The notes below the pieces were generated by a model. It saw only the letters and a list, made by a program, of their open reading frames with translations. It was not told the DNA's origin and searched no databases. A program made the translations under genes and the position numbers. A stretch of 64,000 nucleotides of DNA from Symbiodinium natans (Eukaryota > Sar > Dinophyceae > Suessiales > Symbiodiniaceae), in the NCBI GenBank assembly GCA_905221605.1, contig CAJNDS010001024.1, forward strand, positions 78,501 through 142,500, written 5' to 3'. Numbering within the stretch: position 1 is the first letter of the stretch; every line of letters begins with the position of its first letter. Positions 52,650-62,328 of the stretch are shown here, piece by piece.

Positions 52650-52835
52650 TTATTGGCTTGCAAGGCAGAACAGGCTCCAAATTGAATCCGAAGAGTGGCC
52701 TTTCCCGCAGGAGTCGATCAGAGTGTTGTAGCAAACGTTGTTTGACTGGATGCTGGTCTGGCAGAGGTCGTTCCTGTTTTGCTGCATTGTAATGAGTCCA
52801 GGTGATGCTCTGCTAGCCTCTGGAACTGGCTTCAA
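52650..52835 (-). CDS. PPR protein exon
   Basis: The frame contains SIQSNNVCYNTLIDSCGKGH, then SSDSIW. N-N-V-x-Y-N-T-L-I-D-S-C-G-K-G is the first helix of a PPR. The acceptor is probably GCATCCAG. It is the most upstream of the PPR exons on this strand. Confidence 0.5.
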   Translation of the reverse strand: MKPVPEASRASPGLITMQQNRNDLCQTSIQSNNVCYNTLIDSCGKGHSSDSIWSLFCLASQ

Positions 52836-53474
52836 GCTCTTTCGCTACGCTGGTTGATGGCTCCAAGCCGCGACTGGTCACTCAGCTGAACAACTGCAAA
52901 GCAATACCTGGGAAATGCCGAAATCCAAAAAGCCTGATGCACGAACATGCCAACGACCCGTGCTATTGGCTGTTTGCATTCTGACTAATTATTGATCATG
53001 CTGCTCGACAGTCTCCCTAAACCCTGAAACCACCTACATGCCTAATTAACCTGGCCAAGCTTCAGCAGACTCGTCGCCAACTGCCAGGCACTTTCCCGGC
53101 CTGCGCCCGCGATGACCGCACCTTTCTCAGCGCAGCTTGCCGCGAGCATCGGTTTCGAGGCTGCTTTTGGGAGTAACAGGACTCGACATGTTTTTCCCAT
53201 GTCTCGCTGCAAATTGGGATCCGCCGTGATTCTCTGGTGTGTGAACTCCAGGCCTTGTCAGGGACAAGGTGTGAAGGGTGCATATACGGTGGGGTGATTT
53301 GCAGCCCTTGGGCCAGGACATGGGTCTACTTCGTAATTGCGTGCAGCTGCGTAGAGCTCTCTTCTCTCGTCTGGAAACAATACAAAGCATTGCACAACCA
53401 CTCTACTCAAAGCTCGAATCCGGATTGCACAGCCACGCCACCGTAGTGGTAAATGTTCGGCTCCTGTCCAATCT

Positions 53475-53794
53475 CTAGTCGGATTCACTTGCAGCTGCTG
53501 CACTGCTGCTGAAAGCACGAAAGAAGTAGCTGCGTATCTCAGTGCGTTCCTTGCCATCCACTATATGGTGTTCAAGCACAGCTCGCAAGCGACTGGACAA
53601 GTCGTGGGAGTCGGTAGGCTGTCGGTAGGCCCCCCACTCCACTTTCGACAGTGGAATCATGTTCCGGCCAAACCACTGCCCTACAGACATTGAGCGCAGT
53701 TCAGCATAAACCGCCTGGGCCGTCGCGCGGAGTGCCCGCAGCGTTGCGGCAGTGGTCGCCGGCCGACCAAGCGCAGCGGCGCGCAGCAACTGCG
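53475..53794 (-). CDS. hypothetical helical exon
   Basis: After a CAGCCCTCGCAG acceptor the frame reads LLRAAALGRPATTAATLRAL, RATAQAVYAELRSMSVGQWF, GRNMIPLSKVEWGAYRQPTD, DLSSRLRAVLEHHIVDGKER and TEIRSYFFRAFSSSAAAASE before a stop. Over 100 codons of consistent protein-like sequence with GC-rich third positions. No family is recognised. It lies upstream of the PPR exons and could be the N-terminal region of the same product. Confidence 0.5.
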
Positions 53795-54050
53795 AGGGCT
53801 GTACCGGCTATACTCTTCGGCAAGCTAGCCGTCGCAGTTCACAGCACGGTATCCCTGTCACCGAATGCAGATGCAGGAGCAGAAAGTCATGGCCACTGGA
53901 TCCTGTGCAATCCCAAGACCTGTGCTCAGGCACGGACTACACCACATTATCGCGAGGGTCTTCTACAGATTCTATATTGGGGCCGGCTTGGAAGCCCTCG
54001 TCACTTGTAGACTTCCCTCATGCAGCAATCTCACAATCAGAGAGCCGGCC

Positions 54051-54512
54051 TTAGTGAGCTTCTGGGGTGGCAGCTTCTGCGCTGACTGCGTCGCCAGGCC
54101 TTGCTCGAAATTTGACCCCACGGAGGCTACAGGATGAGGAGATGCAGCACAACTGGTAAGTGGGCCCCGGGTTGATTAGAGCGAACCCTCTTCCGCCCTC
54201 GAGGGTAATTGAATGGGAAATTCGACACTCGAAATTCGACTGATCCGAACCGGCCAGACTGCAGCGTGATTTCAGAAGCAAGCGACACGGTGAAAGGTGT
54301 TGTGTAACACGTTGACTCACTTCCCTACCGATGAGGCCTTGCAGGGCAGCATGCCAGGGACCATCCGCCGGCGCCATTCCAGCATTCTGCCTGTGGCATG
54401 CGTTTGTGACTTCGACAGCACGACTTTGCATGGCTTCAGCGCGTATCTTGGGGCACTGCTCGCGCCTCGGTGTTCGGGGTTTCTCTATTTCTCTTGCAAG
54501 CATTGTTGGCAC
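54051..54512 (-). CDS. possible hypothetical protein
   Basis: The first half of this 153-codon frame (REIEKPRTPRREQCPKIRAE, AMQSRAVEVTNACHRQNAGM, ALQGLIGREVSQRVTQHLS) is protein-like; the rest is not. Plus-strand frames at 54297-54639 compete. Confidence 0.22.
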   Translation of the reverse strand: MPTMLAREIEKPRTPRREQCPKIRAEAMQSRAVEVTNACHRQNAGMAPADGPWHAALQGLIGREVSQRVTQHLSPCRLLLKSRCSLAGSDQSNFECRISHSITLEGGRGFALINPGPTYQLCCISSSCSLRGVKFRARPGDAVSAEAATPEAH

Positions 54513-54639
54513 TGCAAGTTCAAGAGCCGCGAGTCTGCCTCACTTTGAGTTAGCTCCAGTGACGCTGGGGAGAAATAGCAAAATCGTGTGCTGCTGTTTT
54601 TCGGCTCTTTGGATGCGGAGAACTGACTGTGGCAGCTAG

Positions 54640-55660
54640 GCCTTTGTCGCCAGGCATTGCGCGCGGAGCCAAAGCACAGGAGAGAAACTTACGTCGACTT
54701 TGAGGGGCACAGAGTGCATGCGGGCCTATAGCTGCGGCACGCTTGTGCCAATATATGTGCATGACCTAGCAAGCCCTGCAACAGAGCGGCCCTGCAAACA
54801 TTAAGTTTAGGTAGAGTCTCTGTTCTTTTGCAAGGACAGGACTTTTGAGCCAATGCAATCGTGGGGTGCGCCATTGCAACATCTAGGCAGTGTCAGGAAA
54901 ACTGCGTGCATGGGCTCTCACGTTGGCCATAGATGCTATGTCATGTAGCCATGTCTAGCCCAAGTTGCGACCCTGGGATCTCAACAAGTCCTCCTCGGCA
55001 TGCCATCTTGCTATGGACAGGTGCTCAATGGCCTCCAAGCAACACAGCCAGGAGCACTTGCTCTGCCATCTAGCGCTGCTTGCAGAGCTCCACCCCAGTA
55101 CAGTGTGCCGAAGCCTCTTGCCGCCGGAGCCCGAGCTCTGTCCAAATGGCTATTGCATCATCTGCGGCCTGCCATGAGACATGCAGACCCAAAGCGCATG
55201 TCGTTTTAGGCTGATCTCAAGGCTGATCACAACAGGAATACTCACAGGAACAACATAGAAGGGCACGGCATGTTGTGCCAGGTTGATTTGGGGAAGGTGC
55301 TGAAGCAAATCCGGGTTGTTTTAAAACAAATCTCGGGTTGTTTGAAAGCAGCTGCTGCTAGTGGCGGGCAAGACAAGCCTTTGCGTCAACTAGCCGAAAA
55401 CAGCACGACAGCGCCTGCTTGCCGCCTTCCATCTGGCGGTTGCCAAACCTGGCCTCCGCTAGAAGGTGCAGGGCGCGTGCCTGCTCAAAAAGACTGCACA
55501 TGCATCATGGACGCTTTGTGGGATCGTATACATTAATCCGCCGAGGCCTCGGGCCGAAGGTGTATAGGTTGTCAGAACAGGCACCCCCCTCCAAATCCTC
55601 CCCCCAAATGGGTACCTTCCTAGGAGAGCAGGCCGCCAGCGGATTTCGCCAGCACCAGAG
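54640..55660. other. no gene recognised
   Basis: Frames at 54965-55209 and 55270-55536 are open on the plus strand but motif-free. A near-direct repeat AAGCAAATCCGGGTTGTTT / AACAAATCTCGGGTTGTTT lies at about 55303-55342. Confidence 0.4.
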
Positions 55661-55671
55661 GCAGCCGCAGC

Positions 55672-55695
55672 CCGCCCCCCTCCCCCCTCCCCCCG

Positions 55696-55734
<39 letters not shown>

Positions 55735-55765
55735 CCCCCCCCCCCCCCCCCCCCCCCACAACCCC
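55672..55765. repeat. poly-C tract
   Basis: About 85 nt of C with a few T, G and A, on the plus strand. This is opposite to the G-tracts at 18 and 24 kb. The Pro- and Gly-rich frames over it are not genes. Confidence 0.95.
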
Positions 55766-55863
55766 CCTCCCCCCAAAACCACTACAGAACATTGGTGAGG
55801 CTCAACTGCTGTGAGCACGGCCTGGGATGCATTACACGAGCCGAAGAATCTAAGCTTGAACCG

Positions 55864-56145
55864 AAACCCTAAACCTTAACCGAAGCACTCAACCCTCAAA
55901 CCTTCAACAAACCCCCCCCCTCCCACCCTCCCCCTGCCCCCCCTTCCCCCCCCACCCCCCCTACCCCTGATGGGCTGGCTCCACCCTACGATTCTTGAAC
56001 CCCACACCCAAAAAACCCTAAACCCCAAAGCGTGAACCTTGAGCCCTAAGCCCTCAATCCTCAACTAACCCTCAACCCTAAACCCCAAACCATAAACCAT
56101 AAACCCGGAACCCTAAACCCTAAACCCTAAACCCAACCCTTATTG
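55864..56145. repeat. telomere-type repeats (CCCTAAA), degenerate cluster
   Basis: CCCTAAA, CCCTCAA, CCATAAA and CCCCAAA units are scattered over 280 bp in C-strand orientation, with a C-rich block (about 55910-55965) and single units near 56015 and 56100-56135. Confidence 0.85.
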
Positions 56146-56185
56146 CTTGGGGCCCAGCAACTTGGGCGCTGCGGAATCACCATGC

Positions 56186-57116
56186 TCACGCGGATGCGCT
56201 GGGCCGGGCCGAGGCGGGTCGCGTAGCGTTAAAATTACTGGAACTTGTTATCTTAAGATGTGAAGGAGCCTGTGAGGAGAAAAACTCCTCCGTGACTACC
56301 CCTCCAATGCCCGGCTGGCTGGGCGTTCGATCAGCAGCTGAACTTCTTCGCTTGCCAGGCTGGGAACTCCCCCGCAAACCATAAACGGGCAAACGCAGTG
56401 TAAGCACCAACAGGACCTCGGACCGCGAATCCTCGCCATCTTCGAAGATGGCAAGGGCCTCACCAACAACAGGCGCAGAATGCCACTCCGCATACCCACG
56501 TGGGCTTCAAGATGCCATCGTGCCTTGTTTGCGGCACCTATCGCCTCTTGGAAGGACTTGACCTGGCAAGTGGGAGCACAGGCAAGTCAAGTCGCCGGTG
56601 CCATGGGCCCACAGGTTAGACGCCCCATGGGGGTGATTTGGGAGAGGTAGCTTAATGAGCGGGATAGAACTCTGTATATCTATGCCCGCGGGATTTGAGA
56701 GGCTCTGAAAACTCGAGTCAGAATTGCCAAGCTGATCAGCCTCCCTCTCTCTGAAACAAGCCAGGCCCTCGAAGACATAAAGCTCGCCAAGGACTAGCAG
56801 CACAGCGCCTGCCCAGATTCTGTTCGAAGCAAAATGTGTAGCAAACTCCGCATGCGGAGATGTAACCTTCAGCTGCAAGCAAAGGCTCTACACATACACA
56901 TATCTATATATGTTATATATATATATATGTACACACACATATATATACAAAAAAACACATATGTATATATGGTCCCCGGATGGTTACGGAGGCCGTCACA
57001 ATGACTGCTGCTTGGCGTCTTCCAGAAGAAGGCTCACACACGTTTTTGTGCTAGGGGCTACCTGTGCCAACCGGTGGCCAATTGCTATCGGATATACTCA
57101 GATGGTTAAATAGGCG
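56186..57116. other. no gene recognised; microsatellite
   Basis: (TA)n/(CA)n-rich sequence lies at about 56890-56970. The minus-strand frame at 56507-56878 (NRIWAGAVLLVLGELYVFEG) is hydrophobic but not assignable. Confidence 0.4.
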
Positions 57117-57366
57117 TCATGTCCCCTGTAAGCCCTCTATACTCTGGATAGGGTCTGTCGGCAGCATGGACACTGTAGCAGAGAACAGCGCTCGCATTGC
57201 AACCACGGCAGAGGACATAGATGCCCCAGAGCCCAGCCCTCTCGACTTTTCAACCCTTAGCCTGACCGGCCGGCTCAACCAGGTGTCTATTTCGATGCAG
57301 GAAGTCCCCCATTTGGGCTTATCCGGGCTCGGGCCTTCCATGGGCTTGTCGCCCAGCTCCCGGTAG
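57117..57366. other. open frames on both strands, unresolved
   Basis: A plus-strand frame reads MDTVAENSARIATTAEDIDA, then PEPSPLDFSTLSLTGRLNQV. A minus-strand frame reads GSGASMSSAVVAMRALFSAT. Both look equally protein-like and no motif decides. Confidence 0.25.
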
Positions 57367-57657
57367 ATCTTCAGCGCCTGTCTAGGATGATTCGCGGAAG
57401 CATGTTTGCCTCATGCCCATGTCCTCATCTAGGCACGCAAGACCCAAGAAAACCTACAGACAGGTGCAGACCATCCAAGTGTTAAGTGTTCAAGATCATC
57501 CGGGGCCCCTTGAGCTGCATGAACCGCCGAAACCTGTTTAAGCAGAAACTGCAAGATACACATCCACTTCCCGGCTTCGTAACAACAACATGTGCAACTC
57601 TCACGAAAGCTCCTTGAAACAAAGACGTTGGGGCTGGGACATGCTGAGACAGTGAAG

Positions 57658-57801
57658 TTGGGATGTTCCCTTCCTTAATAAGGGATTTATACTGGGGGTA
57701 CTAAAATTCCTATTCAGGACTAACAGTCCGTAATAGGGGATTATAATAGAAGGTGAAGGAATCCCTAGAAAGGACTGTTAGTACAAGGGGGGACATCCCA
57801 A
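57658..57801. mobile_element. MITE copy D, 144 bp, perfect 8-bp target duplication
   Basis: The ends are TTGGGATGTTCCC and GGGGGGACATCCCAA. The flanks are CAGTGAAG on both sides (57650-57657 and 57802-57809), a perfect target duplication. The inner part carries CTAACAGTCC twice in opposite orientation and GGGGGTACTAAAATTCC. The extra length over the other copies comes from a partial internal duplication (ATAAGGGATTTATA / AATAGGGGATTATAA). It appears to be the youngest copy. Confidence 0.88.
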
Positions 57802-57882
57802 CAGTGAAGTGCAAACACCTCGGTTGCCTCCTTGGCCTGTCGAACACCCTGGTCGCGGTCCTTAACACCTGGCGTCAGGGTT

Positions 57883-57938
57883 GTTTTTTGGCACCCGCAT
57901 AGATGGACGAACCAGTCCGCAGGGCGTTAGGGTTTAGG
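57883..57938 (+). repeat. dispersed repeat, copy 2 (with 7665-7716)
   Basis: It contains CCGCATAGATGGACGAACCA, then GTCCGCAGGGCG and TTAGGGTTTAGGG. It matches the 7.67-kb copy and again leads directly into telomere-type sequence. Confidence 0.8.
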
Positions 57939-57972
57939 GTTTGTAAACCCTAACCCTATAGGGTTTAGGGCT
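57925..57972. repeat. telomere-type repeats forming an inverted repeat
   Basis: TTAGGGTTTAGGG, then TTTGTAAACCCTAACCCTA, then TAGGGTTTAGGG. Orientation changes twice within 45 bp, giving a potential hairpin. Confidence 0.85.
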
Positions 57973-58166
57973 TGCACAGATGCACGGCTAACAGCTGCGC
58001 CGCAGGTGAAAAACAACTCTTTAACAGGAACCCCTCGACTCCGGCTCAAACTTGCCAGGAAATGATGCCACAATGTTGCTCAATGGCCACGCTTGCTGGA
58101 TGCTGGGAGATGTTGTTGCTTCTTGACTGCCGGAATGCTCTCGAACTTCATAGTCTATGATACGCC

Positions 58167-58370
58167 TTAGCCTGTGAGCGTGCACTCGTTCAGCACAGCA
58201 TAATGCGGATGAATGGGTGCCCATTCCTGCCGGTGACGAAACGCTCCTAGTACTTGGTCCGAGCATTCCACCAGAAACCTTGCCGAGACCACTCTTAAAT
58301 ACAACACCCCACCGCAAGTGTTGAAGCCTCTTTTGCCGCTGGTGTTCACGCGTGCCATGGCCAACAACAT
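58167..58370 (-). CDS. possible beta-helix-like exon
   Basis: The 67-codon frame reads GKRGFNTCGGVLYLRVVSAR, then FLVECSDQVLG and HYAVLNECTLTG. F-N-T-C-G-G-V-L-Y-L and VLNECTLTG resemble the repeat family at 29-36 kb in a shortened form. It is 20 kb upstream, so it would be a different gene. Confidence 0.28.
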   Translation of the reverse strand: MLLAMARVNTSGKRGFNTCGGVLYLRVVSARFLVECSDQVLGAFRHRQEWAPIHPHYAVLNECTLTG

Positions 58371-58413
58371 GGAGGCCTGCCGCCGAGCTTGAAAGTCTGG
58401 AACGTGAAATCAA

Positions 58414-60416
58414 GGCAGGGGTGACCGTTACACTGTCATAAACGATTGTTCGTGGCAGAACGTTAACCCAGCAAGCAAAGCTCTAAGCCTGAAGCCATCT
58501 GGGACAATGAAGGCCTCTTATATATTACTCCCCCAAATAGTAGACCCAATAGGGTACAGTACCCCTATGAGTCGGCTGATCAGAACAGCTCTGGCATCCC
58601 TTTCCGTCCGCAGACCCTTGAGCCCTAAAACTAAATTGCCCCGACGCTGCGGATTACACTTCATGAGAGAATTCCCCAAAACATCCAAAACCCAAAGCTG
58701 GAAAGTCGCCCCAGCGCCTGGCCCCGCTTGTGGCCCTGGTCCCGAAACCACACCAACTCCTCTGACGCAAGCTGCAAGGCCTCTGGGGGTGGCGAAAAGA
58801 ACGGTGTTTTTTGTTGGCTTAGGCTCTTTAATACACTGGAGGGATGACCTACGCAACAGCGCGGCAGCGAACCCCCACTTATTTTTTACACGCCTCGTGG
58901 TAAACATTGGGTGTTGTGGGTATAAAAGGCTTTGGGGGCGCATATGGCTCAGATGCTTTTAAGGGTGTAAGTAGGCCATCAGTGGCTTCGACTCGCACGA
59001 CTCGAGCCATGCGAGATTCAGACTTGTAGGACTTGGGCGGGTGAAAGATTTCGGGTTGAGTGCGTTGGCATGCCTGGTGCGTCGACGTGTTTGGAGTAGT
59101 GGAGTAGCGCTGCATTCGCCGCAAGATCACATGAGGGAGAAACCTCATCCCTGACAGCGTGTGCCCCGACACTATTTCCCCGTGCGTTCAAGCCATGCGA
59201 GCCCTGACTCAACAAGCCTTGTGTCAACGCAGTGCCCCATATGAAAAGCAGGGCTCAGACTGCCTCTTTCCTTCCTTCTCTGCCCCACCCTCTCCCCACT
59301 CCAGAGAGCCAAAGTCTCCTTCCATGGCCGAACCCGAGACAACATCCAACACCGAGTTCCCTGCTGCATCTGGCTTCTCCTGGCATGGAGAAATTTGGCA
59401 CTGCTGTGGGGCTTGGGGGAAGTGGCGATAGGGAATTACCTGGCCACACGGCATGCTTCCCGATTTAAAGAGAGAATGTAGTTGGTATATAAACATGTGT
59501 ATATGTATATATATATATATGCTGGCTTGTAGCTGAGTGTCGCCATCGTCTGTATAGGCACCTCCACCCCAAGCTCTCCAAGACACCTGCCTCCTTTTTA
59601 GCCGAATCGAGCCGCATGGCGTCAACCACGACACGTAAGGAATCGGACACCTTGGCAGCTCTCACTCAGCTCCAGGTACAGCAACCCTTTGTATGTTTCA
59701 TTTGAATTTGGCAAGGCTACATAAGGCTTCTCGTCGTTACGGAAGAATTGCAACAGATAGTGACGGGAACGGCAGTCGAGAGAGCAGCAACCGCGGCGAA
59801 GTCGGAACAGTTGCAGTAGTCACAGACAAACTCACGTGGACAAACCTGGTGAGGCATAGCTAAGTAAAGTCAAGCAGAAACGCACGGGAACACTCCCAGG
59901 CCAACTCAGCTAAGGCATCGGACACCCTCAATGTCACCGAGGTCTTTGAACATCTCAAGCGCCTGCCGCCCCCGCCCCACCCCCCCCCCTCTCCCCCCCT
60001 AGAACTTATGTGTCTGTTTTGGACCTAGCCACAGCTTGGAGCCATCGCCCCTATTGCAAGGTCTTGCTATCGGTCTGCCCACGGCTTTCCAGGCACGGAT
60101 TTGGCCTGCTTTCCAGCTTGAAGAGCTGCATCAAAGTCCTCCGGTTGCACAGCGCTTGGCCAGAAACGATGTGTTTGCTGGCTCCGAGTTTCCAGTCCAT
60201 GTTGGGTGTCGACTCATAGCTCATGTCATGTGGCCAGCCGCTTTGTTTTATGCGCACGGCGCAAACCGCCTTATGGCACCTCTCAGCAAGAGGGAGCGTG
60301 AAACTCGTGAGAGAAAGAGAGATATATATATATATATATGTATATGTATATGTATATATGTGTTTTCTATAGTACTTGAAATAGTTTGCTTGCGTAGATC
60401 ACAGCAGACGTCTTTG
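58414..60416. other. no gene recognised
   Basis: A CCCCCAAATAGTAG fragment at about 58530 matches part of the dispersed repeat at 31.8/42.8 kb. (TA)n runs lie at 59503-59520 and 60323-60360, and a C-rich stretch at 59968-59999. The frames at 58507-58962 and 59159-59634 lack motifs on either strand. Confidence 0.4.
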
Positions 60417-60794
60417 CTACTCAATCGCCATGGGCAATCCTCGTTGTCGTTGATGTGACCCTCTGCAACGGCAAAGAGCATGGCAGCCTGCAGCAAATGG
60501 GAATTCCACAGTAGCCGACAGAGGCCACCTCTTACAAGCAAGATCCTCAGAAAACAAAGGGGAACCATGAGTGATTGCGGAAGACTTCCCGCGGGCGCAC
60601 AAAAACGCATCATGAATGAAGCTTCTCAGCGCAACTTCCATGTCAGGTGGCAAGGCCCTAACGGCCGCCTCTCTTTTCTTGGCGGATTGCTGCTCGTCAT
60701 CCGCGACGGCCTGCAGCACCAAAGTATTCCAAGCACGTGCTGTCACCAAGATCGCCCCTTGCGAGTGCAGAGCAAAGATGGGCTCGAGTTGCAA
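60417..60794 (-). CDS. hypothetical protein
   Basis: This 125-codon frame starts near MQLEPIFALHSQGAILVTAR, then AWNTLVLQAVADDEQQSAKK, REAAVRALPPDMEVALRSFI and HDAFLCARGKSSAITHGSPL. In a second minus-strand frame (60248-60613) the DNA just downstream reads LQAAMLFAVAEGHINDNEDC, which suggests an intron ending at TTTGCTGCAG, but no donor with matching phase was found. Helical; family unknown. Confidence 0.4.
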   Translation of the reverse strand: MQLEPIFALHSQGAILVTARAWNTLVLQAVADDEQQSAKKREAAVRALPPDMEVALRSFIHDAFLCARGKSSAITHGSPLFSEDLACKRWPLSATVEFPFAAGCHALCRCRGSHQRQRGLPMAIE

Positions 60795-60799
60795 ACATG

Positions 60800-61842
60800 G
60801 TGGAAACTAAATCTGCCAGACATCCTTTCAAAAAGGTCAAGGCCGATGAGGCGCACCTTGTCAAGCATAACATATAATTAAGCAGAAATTAGGCCATACC
60901 ATGCCACCCCTCCCGCGGGCCGTGTATCTCGCCGAAAGCGCGTCGGAGGTGGCCGAACCCCACGTTTTTCTTTGCTGGGCCTCGCATGGGGCATTGAAGG
61001 TCTAGACTGAGATCATCACGCGCTTGAAGGCTTTCACTCAAGAACTACTGGTCTGGCTTTGAGACGCATCTGTATAGAAAGCTGGTAATCTGCCTGCGCG
61101 TGTTCATTGATGTTGCTTATTTATTCTAGGGAACCTCGTGAAAAGCGACCTTCCTGACTGTTTACACTGGCAGACTTTTCCTACAACGGCACGTCAATGG
61201 GATTCTGCCGAGGACATCTGCTGGCAGCTTGCTCTCTGGTTTGCAGCGCCTGCCTCAAAAATCTAAACTCAGAAAAGCGCCCTTTGGAAGGCCCTTTTCA
61301 GCTCCCATAGCCTCCTGCACAACCTACAACCGTTAAACCTGCACACAGCCCCCCACCACTTCTCTGCCAACCCACAGGCCCAAACTGAAGTAACCGATAC
61401 CCGCACCGACGCTTCTTTCCCCTGCCTCCTCCAGCCGGGGGTTGGGCGCCGGCTGCACCTGCATGGGCATGGGCAGCGCCTCGGGGAACGAATGTGCGTA
61501 TCCGCGCACTGCTCAGAGGATGTCTAGGGAATTTTGGGAGGGTTCTGAAAGGTTTTTGCAGGGTTTCGACTCTCACACTAGCACAAGCTTTGCAGGGTTT
61601 AGGGCTGATCCTCCCTGAGCCCAAGGCCATCGTGTCCGACGAACGGCCCAGGCCCCGAGGTGTAAAACCGCCAGTTCCCCCTGAGAGCCACAAGGCCACA
61701 ATGCAGGACCTGCACAGGCAATCTGGTGAAACTGGAGGCACCTCACCACTGCAAAAGGTCCACGAGCCACTAGCTGCGTAGCTGCTCTTACTTACCTGGG
61801 GGCGCCTCAGCTACAGCCAATTATGCCGATCGTACCTTGCCT
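60800..61842. other. no gene recognised
   Basis: The frames at 61298-61781 overlap on both strands. The minus-strand frame is Arg/Gly-rich and the plus-strand one has no motif. No repeats are seen. Confidence 0.35.
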
Positions 61843-62328
61843 TCAGTCAGCCCAGCCATGTAAGGCCGAGCCAACATCCCAAACCTCAAGCTCCCCCCCC
61901 CCCCCCCCCCTGGGAAGCAACATGATGTGCTCGAGCGATTTCTTTTTGTGTTCTATGTTCTTGTCAGAGGTCATCCAGCTCGAGGTCGGGAAATGCGCCC
62001 AGAGCTCCTCAACAGGACAACTTGCAAGGGCATGCCCGGCCGGATGGCGACGGAGAGTGGACGCCAAGCGAGCATCGCTCCAACATGAGTCTAGGTTTTC
62101 AGGCGTAGACATCCTCAGGGCTGCAGTGCAGCCGAGATGCTGTGCGTGCCCGCCGCCAGCATGAGCAGTTTCACCTCCTCCGTCATCTGCGTGCAATCCT
62201 AGCACGAGGCCGGCGAGGGGAGCACTTTTCGTATCAGCAAGCCAAGTACAAGCCCCTTCATTCATGAAATCTGTGGACATGATATCCTGTGGGAAATCAT
62301 AGGCACTGACCTCAAGTGCCAAACCCAA
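61843..62328 (-). CDS. possible hypothetical protein
   Basis: The start of this 161-codon frame is protein-like: GLALEVSAYDFPQDIMSTDF, then NEGACTWLADTKSAPLAGLV. The middle is unconvincing (an alternative frame there reads MTEEVKLLMLAAGTHSISAA). The end runs through a poly-C tract at 61892-61910 that encodes Gly. It is at best partly coding. Confidence 0.25.
   Translation of the reverse strand: MGLALEVSAYDFPQDIMSTDFMNEGACTWLADTKSAPLAGLVLGLHADDGGGETAHAGGGHAQHLGCTAALRMSTPENLDSCWSDARLASTLRRHPAGHALASCPVEELWAHFPTSSWMTSDKNIEHKKKSLEHIMLLPRGGGGGELEVWDVGSALHGWAD

Noticed and set aside
55459-55818. Gly-rich minus-strand frames of about 119 codons
   Set aside because: Produced by the poly-C tract at 55.7 kb.
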